From positions 124,001-188,000 of the forward strand of contig JALHOP010000003.1 in NCBI GenBank assembly GCA_022842935.1: a DNA stretch of 64,000 bases, given 5' to 3'. Of the stretch, positions 1-11,900 are shown in pieces; the first letter of the stretch is position 1, and every line of letters begins with the position of its first letter. The notes beneath the pieces were generated by a model. The model was not told the DNA's origin. It searched no databases and saw only the letters and a list, made by a program, of their open reading frames with translations. The stretch comes from Myxococcota bacterium (GTDB lineage Bacteria; Myxococcota; XYA12-FULL-58-9; JALHOP01). The translations under genes and the position numbers were made by a program.

Positions 1-869
1 ATCACGATGCATCCATGAAGGAGGTCGGCCTCGTGCTCAACGAAGGTGGGGGGCTTGTGCGCGATGTGCCAGGCGGCAAGGCGCGCTTTGCTTCGCTCGA
101 GGTTGCGCAGAAGACCTACCAGGACTTCGTGCTGACGACGACCGGCATCACCGGCCACTCGTCGCTGCCGCAGAAGGACAACGCCATCAACCGCTTGGCC
201 GACGCTCTCGCGCGGATCGCCAAGGCCGAGCCCGAAGCGCGCCTGATGCCGGCGACCCGCGCGTTCTTCAAGGAACGTGCGCGTTTCGAGGACGCCGAGA
301 TGGCCAAAGCCATGAACGTGGTGGCCGCCGCGAAGGATAAGCTTCCACGCGAGGCTCTTCAGGTTTTGGAGAGGAATCTCCTCTTTAGTTCGCTATTGCG
401 AACGACCTGCGTTGCTACCATGGTCGATGGCGGCACGAAGGCGAACGCGTTGCCCCCGAAGGCGAGCGCGAACATCAACTGCCGCATCTTGCCCGACGAG
501 ACCATCGAACAGACCGAGGCGCGGTTGAAGACCATCATTGGCGACCCGCGCGTCGAGGTCTCGCGTGCTCCAGAGTTCGGTTCCAACATCCCTTCGTCGC
601 TCGAGGGCGAGTTTCCCACCGCGCTCAAAGAGCTACTCGCCGAAAATCACCCTGGGGTGCCGATCATCCCCGCCGTCATGACCGGCGCGACGGACTCGCG
701 CTTCTTCCGTCAGTACGGGATTCCAGCTTACGGCTTCGTTCCGATGATCGTCGTCGAGGGCGACGAGGCGCGCTGCCACGGCATTGACGAGCGCATCGAG
801 GTCGAGTCGATTCGACCAGCGCTCGAGCTGAACATGAAGATGTTGCTCAAGCTGGCGGCGCTCCAGTAA
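1..869 (+). CDS. M20 family zinc peptidase, C-terminal part (5' partial)
   Basis: This is the C-terminal 285 or so residues of an M20-type metallopeptidase; the frame is open to the left edge, so the true start and the first metal ligands lie outside the window. The GHSSLP segment opens the bacterial-exopeptidase dimerisation (lid) domain. The MTGATDSRFF stretch and the late RCHGIDERIEVES stretch match the conserved C-terminal part of the catalytic domain, where the family carries its last zinc-binding histidine. The family hydrolyses dipeptides, N-acyl amino acids or carbamoyl derivatives; the substrate cannot be told from this part. It converges on the minus-strand operon that ends at 956. 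Confidence 0.85.
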   Translation, partial: HDASMKEVGLVLNEGGGLVRDVPGGKARFASLEVAQKTYQDFVLTTTGITGHSSLPQKDNAINRLADALARIAKAEPEARLMPATRAFFKERARFEDAEMAKAMNVVAAAKDKLPREALQVLERNLLFSSLLRTTCVATMVDGGTKANALPPKASANINCRILPDETIEQTEARLKTIIGDPRVEVSRAPEFGSNIPSSLEGEFPTALKELLAENHPGVPIIPAVMTGATDSRFFRQYGIPAYGFVPMIVVEGDEARCHGIDERIEVESIRPALELNMKMLLKLAALQ

Positions 870-955
870 CCCCGCAAGCACTTGCGAACACCGAGGTTAG
901 CTCGAGGCCGCGCGCTGATCAGAAGCTGCGCGCGCTGTCGCCGAGCCCTCTACGC

Positions 956-1345
956 TTACGGCAGCGGCAGATATTCGCTGTACGGTACGCGCGCGAGCTC
1001 GATCGGGAGGTCGGTGTGCCGCGAGGCAGACTCGCAGACGATGACGAGCTTCTGGCGCAAGCCTGGGCGCTTCTCGACCAGCTCGCGGATGCGGGTCGCG
1101 AGAGCTACGGCGACCTTGGCCTTGCCGGTCGCGACCACGAGGACGGGAGCGTCTAGATTGGCGTTCGCGGAGGGGTCGCGAAGGTCGGCGTAGGCCCAGC
1201 GACGGTCGGCAGCGAGCTCTCGCAGCGCGGCGCTGGTCTGCTCTGCCGAGGCTCCGCTGAAGCCCAAGAGCGCTACGGCGGACATGCCCCCGAGGTCGTC
1301 CACGAGCCGTTCCACTGGCGAGACCAAGTCGAGGGGCAGGCTCAT
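956..1345 (-). CDS. Unknown 129-residue alpha/beta protein, third gene of the giant AAA+ operon
   Basis: I do not recognise the family. The protein alternates hydrophobic strands (VALLGFSG, APVLVVATG, KLVIVCES) with helices, as in a small Rossmann-like or flavodoxin-like fold, and has no signal peptide or membrane segment. Its ATG overlaps the TGA of the upstream Kelch-like gene (ATGA at 1342-1345), so the two are translationally coupled. It is the last gene of the operon that starts at 15410 and is probably a cytosolic partner of the giant AAA+/VWA protein. That role is inferred from context only. Confidence 0.7.
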   Translation of the reverse strand: MSLPLDLVSPVERLVDDLGGMSAVALLGFSGASAEQTSAALRELAADRRWAYADLRDPSANANLDAPVLVVATGKAKVAVALATRIRELVEKRPGLRQKLVIVCESASRHTDLPIELARVPYSEYLPLP

Positions 1346-2928
1346 AAGCTGATTTGGTACACGCGCGAGTGGGTCGGCGTCACCATGACCGCCGCAAGCT
1401 GGCCCTTGCGCTGGACGATACGAGCGAGGCCCCCCACGTAGGGCGAGCTACCGACATGCTCCCAGCGACCGGAGAGGCTGTTCAGGTCGAGCTGGTAGAT
1501 GTCAAAACTCGGCTTGCCGTCCGCGCCGAAGCCGCCAACGTAGGTGATCTTCTCTTCCGACAAGAACACCTGGCCCACGCCTACTGCTTTCGGTAGCGAG
1601 GGTAACGTGTACCACTTTTCGCCTTGGACCGTGTCGCACAGGTAGAGCTTGCCGTCGCGCGCGTTGCCCGGCCCGACGACGAAGACGCGGCGGTCCGAGG
1701 CGACCGAAGCGCCGGTCGTGTCAGTCGGTGGCCCGCTACGTTCGATCCACTTCATGTTCTGCAGCTTGCGGAAGGCGCGCTGGTGGACTGGCATGCGCAG
1801 GCTGTCGCCTTGCTTGTCTTGCGCGAGCTTGCTGACGCCGTCTGTCACATAGATCTCACGATCCACGCGCGCGACGACCGCCCATGCCGCAGGTTTCGCC
1901 ATCGTGGGGCCGTTACGCCAGTGCTCGGGCCCGAAGCCAGAGGACGAAGCGCTGGAGAGAGAATAGACGAAGACCTCAGGGCTCGTGGTGCCATCACGGT
2001 AGGCGCCGCCGTAGAGGCGGACCTCGTCGTCGACGACTGTCATCGTGACGCCGTTGGGTGGGAGCTCGGGCGTTGGGATCTCGCGGAAGCAGGCGCGGCC
2101 GCCGACGCTATCCTCGATCCACAAGCGGGTGCGCCCGCCTTCGCCACGCTGGCTCGTGAGCACGACGATGCGATCGCGCCAGACCGCGACAGAGCACAGG
2201 TCGTCGGCAAGACCAGCCGGGGGACCGGCGAGCTCAGTCGCTTTACTGCGCGTGGTGCACAGGCTGCGCAGCTCAGCCGACAGCCCCTGCGAGCGGGCGC
2301 CGCTACTGCCAAAGCTAAAGAGACTACCGAACAGCGATTTTTCGACGACCGTCTGCGGCTGCCGTGCCGTGCGCAACAAGAGGTCAACGACGGATGCGGT
2401 TTCCTTGGCGACGTTGCCTTCGTCGAGCAGGTCGGTACCGCGCATCAGCGCCGCGTCACCATCTTTGACGTGAACCGTGAGCGGCATGGGCTGTCGTCCA
2501 CCGTAGAAGACATCGAGCCACTTCTCGAGTGCGCCTGTGCGTATCTCTTCTTGTTTCCAGGACGGATGGCGCTGGGAAGAGGCTTCGCCGAACGTCGATG
2601 ACGCTTCGCGCAGCCGGTCTGGAGTCACGCGGTCGCGGGCGACAGGAGGGAAAACCCACGTCTCGGTGGTTCGAGACGCACGCGCGTGGACGATGGGGAA
2701 AAGATGCTCGCCGGCTGCTATGGCGTACACTGTGTCGTTGGCGCGCCGGCCCGTGCTGAGCTTCTCTGCTGGACCCTGCGCCATGGCTTCACAGAGCGGT
2801 GCGATGATCTGCTTGTGGATGGCCGGCAGATCCTCGTTGGCGTTCGCCCCGCCTACGGAGCGCAGAGTTTCGATGCTCCGACGGAGGCCGGGTGCTTCGA
2901 AAATGGGGAATGGATGCGATTGGATCAT
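1342..2928 (-). CDS. Kelch-like beta-propeller protein with unknown N-terminal domain
   Basis: This 528-residue protein has an N-terminal half of about 250 residues that I do not recognise. The C-terminal half has repeated blade-like blocks (VRLYGGAYRDG, VFVVGPGNARDG, ITYVGGFGADG) with spaced tryptophans, as in Kelch or galactose-oxidase-type propellers. I chose the ATG at 2928, which opens MIQSHPF; an in-frame GTG at 2937 overlaps the upstream stop as GTGA and is equally possible. Either way it lies directly behind the giant AAA+/VWA gene and is coupled to it. No signal peptide is seen, so it is probably cytosolic. In eukaryotes the MIDAS domain of midasin binds propeller proteins (Rsa4, Ytm1), so this protein is a natural candidate client or adaptor; that is inference. 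Confidence 0.75.
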   Translation of the reverse strand: MIQSHPFPIFEAPGLRRSIETLRSVGGANANEDLPAIHKQIIAPLCEAMAQGPAEKLSTGRRANDTVYAIAAGEHLFPIVHARASRTTETWVFPPVARDRVTPDRLREASSTFGEASSQRHPSWKQEEIRTGALEKWLDVFYGGRQPMPLTVHVKDGDAALMRGTDLLDEGNVAKETASVVDLLLRTARQPQTVVEKSLFGSLFSFGSSGARSQGLSAELRSLCTTRSKATELAGPPAGLADDLCSVAVWRDRIVVLTSQRGEGGRTRLWIEDSVGGRACFREIPTPELPPNGVTMTVVDDEVRLYGGAYRDGTTSPEVFVYSLSSASSSGFGPEHWRNGPTMAKPAAWAVVARVDREIYVTDGVSKLAQDKQGDSLRMPVHQRAFRKLQNMKWIERSGPPTDTTGASVASDRRVFVVGPGNARDGKLYLCDTVQGEKWYTLPSLPKAVGVGQVFLSEEKITYVGGFGADGKPSFDIYQLDLNSLSGRWEHVGSSPYVGGLARIVQRKGQLAAVMVTPTHSRVYQISL

Positions 2929-2933
2929 GATGG

Positions 2934-5900
2934 TCACTTGCCCACGGTCTGGCGCGCGCGCTCCCAGCAGCGGAGGGCGACGTTCGCGAACTGGTGAACG
3001 AACTGTGCGAGGTTGCGCGCATAGAGCGCATGGTCGCCGAACTGGAGCACACCTTTGCACTCGGCGCCGACGCCGGCGGCGATGACACTGTAGCCCTTGG
3101 CGACCGCGGCTTGCAGCGTCTTGTGCGTCCCAGGCAGACCCTGACCGTCGCCGAACGACACGATCTGGCCGATGTCGGCCTCGAGCATATCGAGCAGCGC
3201 CGCGCCTTCAGCGATGCCTCGCTCGTCGTCGGTCGCGTCGCCTTCGCAGCGGATCTGATGCAGCAGGTGCGCCTTGAGCTCCTCGTTCCAATCCTGGTCG
3301 AAGCCCGCGTGCAAACGCACACGCTCGGAGTAGCCGATGACCGCGATCTTGATGTTCGGGTCCACCGCTTTGAGGGCGTCGCCGTAGGCGATCATCGCCT
3401 CGATATTGGCGCGGGCCTTGTCGCTGTCTCCCATGCTGGAGGACTCGTCGATGGCGAGCACTACCTGCGCGCGGATCTCGTCGCTCCCCTTCTTCTTCTT
3501 GAAGATGCGGGACGGTGGCATGCCTTGCGCGAGCCCCGCGACGTAAAGCGGCAACTGCTGTTCGTCGAGCAGCGGACCCGATAGCTGCTTGCGCATGAGC
3601 TGCATGCCGCCAGCACGCGGCAGCGACATCGAGACGGCGTCGCGTAGACGCGCGGCGGTACCATCGCGCTGATGTTTGGAGGCGAGCTCGGTGACCTGAG
3701 CGCGGCACTGGCGGTAGCTTGCCGTCGCCGTCGCCTTCCGCTGAGCCTGCTCGAGGCTCTTGCACGCGGCATCGTAGATGGCGCGCGTCGCCGTTTGGTC
3801 GATGTCGCGCGCGTCGCCTGTTGCGCCGAGGACCTCGCCCGGCTCACTGACCGCCGGGAGATCGTGTCCCATGCGCAGCGACGCCGCCATCGGGCCAATC
3901 GAAGACGCAGCCGACAACGGCACATCGAGGAAAGCCGTGCCAATGCCGGAGCCTTTGGCTTCGACCCGTCCGCGGAAGCGGCCCTGGTTACTGACGAGGC
4001 AGCGTGTGAGTAGACTTGCTGCGCCGTCGACCGCAGCTCGGAACGAGCTCACGTGCAGGCCGAAATCACCAGCGACTGTTCGGACGTTGTCGGCAGCACC
4101 GAAGCCAAGCATCGCGACGCCTACGCCGTTGGCGCGCGCCTGGTCGATGAGGGCGCGGATCTCGCTCGCGTTGTTCACCTGCGCGTCGGTCATGATGAGC
4201 AGCAGCTTGTCATTGGCTTTCGTTGTGAACTGACCGAGTCCGGTGTTGATGGCCGGCTTGAGGATCGTGCCACCGCCTGCGTTACCGCAGACGCGATAGG
4301 TCGCGTCGGCGACGTCGGCGGTGAGCGGCTGGCTCATCGCCTTGTGCACCCAGACCTGAGCGTCCTCCATATTGGTGCCTGGGACGTAACTGCCGATGCC
4401 GACGTTGTTGCCGAAGCCCAGGATCGCGCAGTTCCCTTCACTGCCCATCAAGGCGCCCATGGTCAACGCCACGACGGCCTGCTCGTGCTGAACGATTTGA
4501 CCTTCGGTCGAGCCTGATTGGTCGTGGATGACGACGAGCTCGCACGGATGTTGGCGCAGTACCGTACGCAAAGTGTCGACCAACCCCGGGTTCGCCGCGA
4601 TGAACTGCTCGAACGCGTTTTTCGGTCGCGTTTCGCTTGGCGACGCCCCGACCAAGCGCTGCGCGGCCAAGGCGGCCTGCATCTCGTCGATGGTGTTCTG
4701 GACGGCGACCTCGCTGAGCTCGATGACCTCGATTGTGGGGCGACCGGTGGATGCGCCTTCTCCGATCGTGCCCTGCTGGACGTTGAGCTCTCCGGTCGGC
4801 GTCGAGCCGTCCTTCAGAGGGGCGTCTCCCATGGGCTCCGGGGCGGGCGGTGTATCGACTGGTTGTACGCCTCCACCACCACCTCCACCCGAGCCGTCGC
4901 CGACGGCAGCGCCACCGTGAACCGCGCCGCTGGCTCCATTGGGTGCTTTGCTCCCGAACGACCCGGTCACCGCGCCGGCAGCGCCTCCGCTGCTACTACC
5001 AGCTGACGTGCCGCCCTCTGACCCTGACCAGGTCGCGGTAGGTGTACGGCCCATGTTGGGCGTTGCGGTCGCTTGGATGTCGGCGCGCGGCGCAGCGATC
5101 TCGAGACCGCGAATGCTACCGCTGAAGTACTTCGACGCGACACTTGCCACCTGACGTGCGACCGAGCGTGCTTCGACGTCGATCAAACCCAGCACTGCGT
5201 CGACGACGGTCTGCGCCTGCTGCAGGGTCGTGACGTTCGGCTTGTTCTTGCCGAGCTTGCCCAGATACTCGCGGAGCTTGAGAGCCATGCCCTCGAAGTG
5301 GTCGCTCGACTTCGCGTCTTTTGCGTAGCGTTCGGCTTCGGCATGCAGGGCGCTCAGGGCGTCCGAGACCTTCTGAATCTCGCTACCGATGCCAGGCGTC
5401 GAAAGCGCCTTCTGCGCAGCGTCCGTAAGGTCGACCACTGCCGCTGCGACGCGTCCAGCGTACGGACCTGTAGCAAGAGCGCTTGCGGCGCGAGCGGCCT
5501 CGACGAGCTCTTCGACGAGTGCGACCGGGCTACCCGCCGTCGAATCGTATGCCGCGAGGGCGCGCTTTGATGCGTTCAGGCGAGCGATCGCCGATTCGCG
5601 ATCCTTGAGGTAAGGCGCGATGCCAGTGACGAAGTGGTCGGCTACCCGGGCGGCGTCGTCATTGAACAGCTCGCCGTGCAGCGCGCGCAGATGGGCCTCG
5701 ATATCGCGACCCGCGGCTGCGAGCGTCCGTTGGTCAGCGGCGAACGCCGCCGTGCGATCAATCGCGACCTCGATCGCCGCGACGAGCTTGTGGCGCTCGA
5801 GCGAGCCGAGGCACACCTCGTCGATCGTCTCAGCGAGCTTGAGGTAGTGAGCGAGCTGAGGGTCCGTCACCTTCGGCTGAGCGTCCATCTGGGCACCCAG

Positions 5901-8900
5901 CTCAGTGAAGGCCGCAGCAATCTCCGCAAGGCAGCGCTCCGCCGTGGCGGTCGGGACAGTTTGGGCCAACTCGTCCCGGAATCCCGTCGCTCGAGCGGAC
6001 AGTTCGCTGGCTCCTTGCGCCTGCGTGCCGGTCAACCCCAAGGCCAGCTGGCCCAAGCGGGCGGACATGCTGTGCAGCAGGGCTCGGCGTGAGTAGGCGG
6101 TGAGTAGAACCCCGTCGGTGCCAACCGCGTTGATGATCTCGGCGAGGCGTTCCAGGGCCATCGCGTCGTGGCCACCACCGCCACCATTGCCCTTGGAGGC
6201 AAGCTCTTGCACTTCGTCGAGCTGCGAACGGGCACCCATAGCGAAGCGTGTGACCTCGCGCGAGAGAAGCCCGTTGTCGAAGACGAGTTTCAGCTCACGG
6301 CCGGTGTGCACGACCTCGGCGAGCTTCGCCGTTGCGGCGGCGGGAAAGAGAGCGGAGGGTTCGACGACGGCGAGGACTTTGTCGAGGGCGTCGAGAGCAC
6401 GATCGAGGCTCGTGTGTAGCAACGGAGTGTCGGTATCGCTGCTGCGTGCAAGCGTATCGAGTGCGTCTTTGGCGGCGTTGATGCTCGCCGAGGCGCGCGT
6501 CCAGGTGCTGCCCTGCGTCGCTTGCTCGAGGGTCGCGAGCAACGTGCGGGCTTGGCTGTGCGCCTGCGTGAGGCGCTCACCGGCCTGGACCGTCCGCTCG
6601 AGCATCTTGTCCATCGCGCTACGGACCTGACCTCGCCCGGAGTCGGCCTCGCGGCGGCTGGTATGCTGCGGCTCCTTGAGGCCAAGGCTCGCCAGGTCGA
6701 TGAGGCGTAGCTCGGTGTCACGGACCTGCATCGGCTGCGCTGACATCGGCGTAATGATGCGCGATAGCACCGTGGCTGCGACCGCCTTGTCGCCGGTCGC
6801 GAAGGCCTCGCCTTCGAGCGCGTTACGGATGCGCTCGCCGTGGCTTCCCCCGCGACTGCTGCCTGCCGAGAGCAGCTCGAAGATGGCATCGACTCCAGCA
6901 TCCTGCAGGGTGACAGACTTCGCTGTCGTCTGCGCGCCGAGAAAGGCACGCTTGAGCTCGACGATCTCACGCTCTAGTTGTTGCAACGCTTCGTCCGGTT
7001 TCGCGGATTTCGCGGCTTCCTGATAGCGCTGGAGCGTCTGGTCGAGCGCGGTGATGCAGGAGCGGGTCGACTTGTCGCGCAGCGGCTGCTGCCGGATGAC
7101 TTGGGCCGCGCGCATGGTCGCTTCGATGACGTTCGCGAATCCATGAGCGATGCCAGACTTCGCCGCGAAGCGCGACGAGAGGGTGTCGGCTATTTCGGAG
7201 AAAGCCGCGACACGCAGCAACAGATTGCGTGCGGTAGCATCCGGCCCCAGGCGAGCGATCGACGCTTGCAAGGCGCCAGCGATCTCCGGGTTCTCGCGAG
7301 AGGCTTGGTGGAGGGCGGCGTAACGTGACGAGGCAAGGCCCAACGTGTCCGAGCTCGCGAGCACGTCTTCGATGGCACCGCAGCTCGCGATGTGACCTTC
7401 GAGCGGCGAGATGTCGGGTAGGCCCGCCATCGCCTGCGAGATGCGCGCGTCGAGCTTGGCGAGCGCTTGTCGCACGAGGTCACACGCGCGGGTCCGCTGC
7501 GGCGGTTCGTGCTTCTGCAAGTACAGCGGGGTGCCACCGGCTTCGAGCGGCCGCGAAAAGCCGAAGCGGCGGCGCAGGCCGTCGCCCCAGGCACGCGCTT
7601 CACCCTCGGCGGTGCGCAGAGCGGCACGAGCCTCTTCGAGGACCTTCGTCGTCTCGGGATCGGCGGCGTCGCCGAGTTGGGTCCCCAAGAGTTGCAGATC
7701 CTTGCCGAGGGCAATCGCGGCCATGGCTGCACGACTGGCCGTCCGCTCGATAGCGCTCTCGACGCGTTCGCGATAGGCGGTTTCGTATTCCTCGGCCTTC
7801 TTCTTCTCGAGCTCAGCGAAGACTTTCTTCTTGGTCTCGGCGATGCGCGATGCGCTCTCGTTGACGAGGCGGGCCATGTCGCGCTCGTATTCTGCTTGGG
7901 CGCTGCTCGGAGCCTGGGGCTCGATCGCCTGTGCGAGGCCGGTGTCTCCGAGCTCGAGGTCGTAGCCCGCGAAGAACTTGTCGACCGCGGGCGCTTTGCG
8001 CCGCAGAGTGGCTTCGGCGAGCTTTGCGAAGAGCTCGGAGCGCGCGGCTTCGAGCTTGTCGCTCTCGCTGCGCTCGGCCTCGCGCTCGGCCTCCGCTTCG
8101 AGCTCGGCTTTGCTCGGGCGCACGGGCGCGTCGACACGAATCGGACCCTCGGGAAGGTTCAGGAACTCCGCACGTTCGAGCTCGCTGGCGTTCGTCTTGA
8201 TGCGCGAGAGGCTCGCAAGCGCTTCCTTGGCGGCGCGCAGCGTCTTCACGTTGCCGAGGTGAGCGAGCAGGTCGTCAACGACCTCGCGGGTTCCACGCTG
8301 CGCATCGGCGACCGCGCGGCGAAGGTCGGCTGATTGCTCAGCGATACGAATGCCTTCGAGAGCCGAGCCGGCCGCGCGCAGAGACGCGAGCAGGCCTGTG
8401 ACTTCCTCGCGGGACGCGCCGCGGTCATCGTGCGCCTCGCGCAGAGCATCGAGGGCAGTGTGGAGCTCCGCGAGATGACCGCGAAGCTGGTGGTGATTCT
8501 TGAACAGAGGTGTGCTCGTCACCCAGTCCCAGCGCTCGATGACCTTCTCATAACGCTCGTGTAAGACGTTGTCAGTGCCGCCGCCGTGCGTACGGTAGGC
8601 CTCGAGGGCCTGCTCAACGGACTCGCGCACCTGACGAATCGTGTTCTCGGCTGCGCTTGCTTCGAAGCGCTCGGTCACCGCGCCGAGCTCGCGGCGGGTC
8701 GACGTGGCGACCTCGGAGCCGAAGCCCTCACAGAGGGCGAACGCGTCGACATAACGGCTGACGATCTCGCAGCGATGCTCGAGGTCCCAGAGGCGGGCGC
8801 CGCGCATGAACTCGAGGACGTCACCCTCGACAGCCTTGTCGACCAAGCCGCTGTCGTCGATGGTCTTGATGAGTCGATTGGCGGCCGATCGCGCTTTGCT

Positions 8901-11900
8901 ACTGATCTCGGACGCCGGGTCGGTGTCGAGCACGTCGCTGCAAGCACGTTCGATCTCCGCCGGCAGAATGCCGCCGGTCGGCAGACGACCGACGAGCATG
9001 CGCAGGTCGGAGTCGTTGCCGGCCTCGATGACCTGGGTGAGCGCCTCTTTGGCGGCCTTGAGCACGCGCGCAGTTAGCGGACCGGCGACCTGGTCGTAGT
9101 CCTTCTTCAAGGTCGCAAGGTGCGGGTTCGCGACGATGTCGACGGCGTTCGAGCTATGGGCGGTAAGGACCCCCGAGGTTCCGTAGAGTTGTGCCAAACA
9201 CACGTTGACTGCGGCCGCGACAGCGTCCCGAGATGACAGTCGGTCGACCGGGGCGAGCACATGACGGACGACCGCACTGGTTACGACTTGTTCGAGGTTT
9301 GCCTTGGGGGCGGCGGCGCCACGGGCGACGTCACTCGCCATCAGCAACAGGCGTCGCCCGTCAAAGCGGACGACTTGGCGATTCTGCAGGCTGACGCCGG
9401 CGAGGCTCGCATCGGCGGCGGCGATTAGGTCGACGAACGCGGTCGCCATGGCGGTGCCGCCGGGGACGCCGGCGAGGACGTGGCCGGTTAGCGCGATCAG
9501 ATCGCGTCGCTGCGTGACGGGTTCGGCGCGAACGCGCGTGCAAGCTGCGGCAAGCTCCTGTGGGAGCGGCGGGTCACCGGTCGCGGTCTGCAGAACCAGA
9601 CGCAAGCGTTTCTGTTGCACCTCGAGCTTGCCATCACGGATGCGCTCGACGTTGTCGGTGGCGGCGACTTCCGAGAGCCGCATGAGTACGTCGCGTGGCA
9701 AGCGCGCGGCGTTACGAATCAGTAGAATCGCGGCCTCTCGCTGAGCACGCCAAACCAGACCCTCGTAGCGCTCGAAGCGTCCGTCGTCGTTCTGCACCAG
9801 GCCGCCGAAGAGCGACGACTCGGTGAGCTCTTCGTTGCCTTCGATCTCGATGACCTCGGAGGCCGACAGACGCGCCAAGCTCTGGATGGCTGCGCGGCCG
9901 ACGAATCCGTCACCGTGGACATGGAGCGACTCGCCGAACTGGGCGGCAGCAAATCCTTTGCTTTGGATCTCGTCGAGACCCGCAACGCTTGGCAAGATTG
10001 CCTCGTGATCGGGCACGCCGCTGCGGATGCCGCGGCTGTCGCGCGGCACTGACCAGTCGCCAAAGCGGACGAAGTGCTGGGTCGCCGACACGTCGGTGCC
10101 GGTCGCCGGTGCGATACCTTCCGAGATGAAGCGCTTGGCCAAGCTCGAGAACAAGGCCCGGTCGCTCTCATTGTCGAAGCGCTCACCATAGACGTCGAGG
10201 ACGAGACGGTGCAACGTCTCCACTTCGTCGGTGACGGCCCCCTGCGCGGTCAGATGCTTCAGGCGCCGCGCCACGGCCTCCGCGTCACGGTTCAGGAACG
10301 AGCCGATGGCGAGAGCCGATGCGAACTCGCCCTTACGCAAGAGCTCGTTCATACAGATGTGGAAGCGAGCCAAAAGACGTGCGGAGTCGACCGAGATCTG
10401 CGTGCGGTGGTGGATGTTCTCCAAGAGCTCAGAGGCGGACCGCGACAAAACTTCTTGGGTCGCGGCCTGAGCGCGTGTCGACAAAAGCGGAGTGAGGAGA
10501 CGATTCTCGAGCGCTGGAGAGAACTCGTGGGGCGCGCCTGGCTTGCGCAGCATGATCATGCGGAAGCCTGGGTGGGCCTTGATGGCGCGTGCCGAGCGCG
10601 GCAGCTCGATGGACTGACGGCCGTCGCCCAGGGAGTTCAAGCGCTCGAGCTTGTTACTCGGCACTGAGCCGCAGCCGCGCAGGACGAGCAGGTGACCATT
10701 GCGAACGGCCTGGGCGATCTCCTGCATCTCGGGCGTAAAGCCGCCTTTGACGGTCGGATCGTCAGTGAGGACGAGCTTCTCGATGAGGAGATCGATGTCC
10801 GTGTTGGGCGTCAGGGTGACAACGACGAGGCGCTTACCGAGGAGCCGCGCATATTCGCGGAGCGTCTCCATCGACTCGCCGTTCGGGTCGTCCGTGAGCG
10901 AAATCGGCCGGCCCCGTCCCATGATGTCGGAGTCGGCGATGCACGCGAGGTTTTGGACACGCGCGGGGGTGAGCGGGAAGCGCTCGTTCGACGGGCGCCA
11001 TGGCGTCTCGGCGCCAAGCGGTACGCGGGTGTTGCCGAACCAGACCGCGTCGCCTTCGGGGCGTGGCACGAGCAGCTCGACGGCGTCACTCGCGCTCTGA
11101 CCGAAGGTGCGCGTCATGCGCGCGAGCGCTTCAGCCTGGAGCTCGGGAGGAATCTTTGAGAGGAGGTTCGTCTCGGTCGCGCGCATCGCCGCGGCGGCGA
11201 CTCCAGTGCTACGCCGCTTCTCCGTGTAGAACTCGATGAACGATGACAAGAGGCGCGGCGTAAGCGGTGAGGCGCCGCCTCCCGCCTGCAGAGTTCGTAG
11301 ATCGTCGAAGAAGGAGACCAGGCGGGCGACCTCTTCGGGTGAGGTCAAGCGATCGGAGGTTACGGCGTTGGCTTCTGCCACCTTCATCGCTTCGATCGAC
11401 AGCGAGCCGGCGGGGACCATTCCCGCGACACGTGCCGCCGACTGCGGATCTTTCGCCTTGACCAGCATCGCCGAGAGCAGCTCGCGCACGGGCGCGAACT
11501 TGTCGCCCTTGAACTGCCAGAACGCCGAAGCGACGGCGCGCTCCTGTTCCGGCGTGAGGTCGTAGATTGGCGTCGTGAGGAGGGCCAACTCGAATGTCTT
11601 CTTGAAGTTGGCCTCGTCGCGCTTGCCGACGCCGACGAGTTTCTTCAAGAACGTCATCACGCCTTTGGGCGGCTCGACATCGATGCAAGCGAGCTTGAAC
11701 GCGTCCCCGAAGGCGTTCCCGGGGCGGCAGAACGCCATGATCGCATCACGTGCGTTATTGCGGTCGGATGTCTCGAAGCTCGTAGGCGAGCGCAGGAGCT
11801 CACGTCCCGGTGAAGTGCAGTAGTCGCGTTGGGCGATCTCGTTGAGCTCGTCGAAGCCACGCGGCTCGCGGATGCCCAAGATGACCAGCCGGCTTGCTTC

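Noticed and set aside
5905-9099. Several long plus-strand frames opposite the giant AAA+ gene
   Set aside because: They are shadow frames of high-GC coding sequence with Arg/Ser/Ala-rich, non-protein-like composition.
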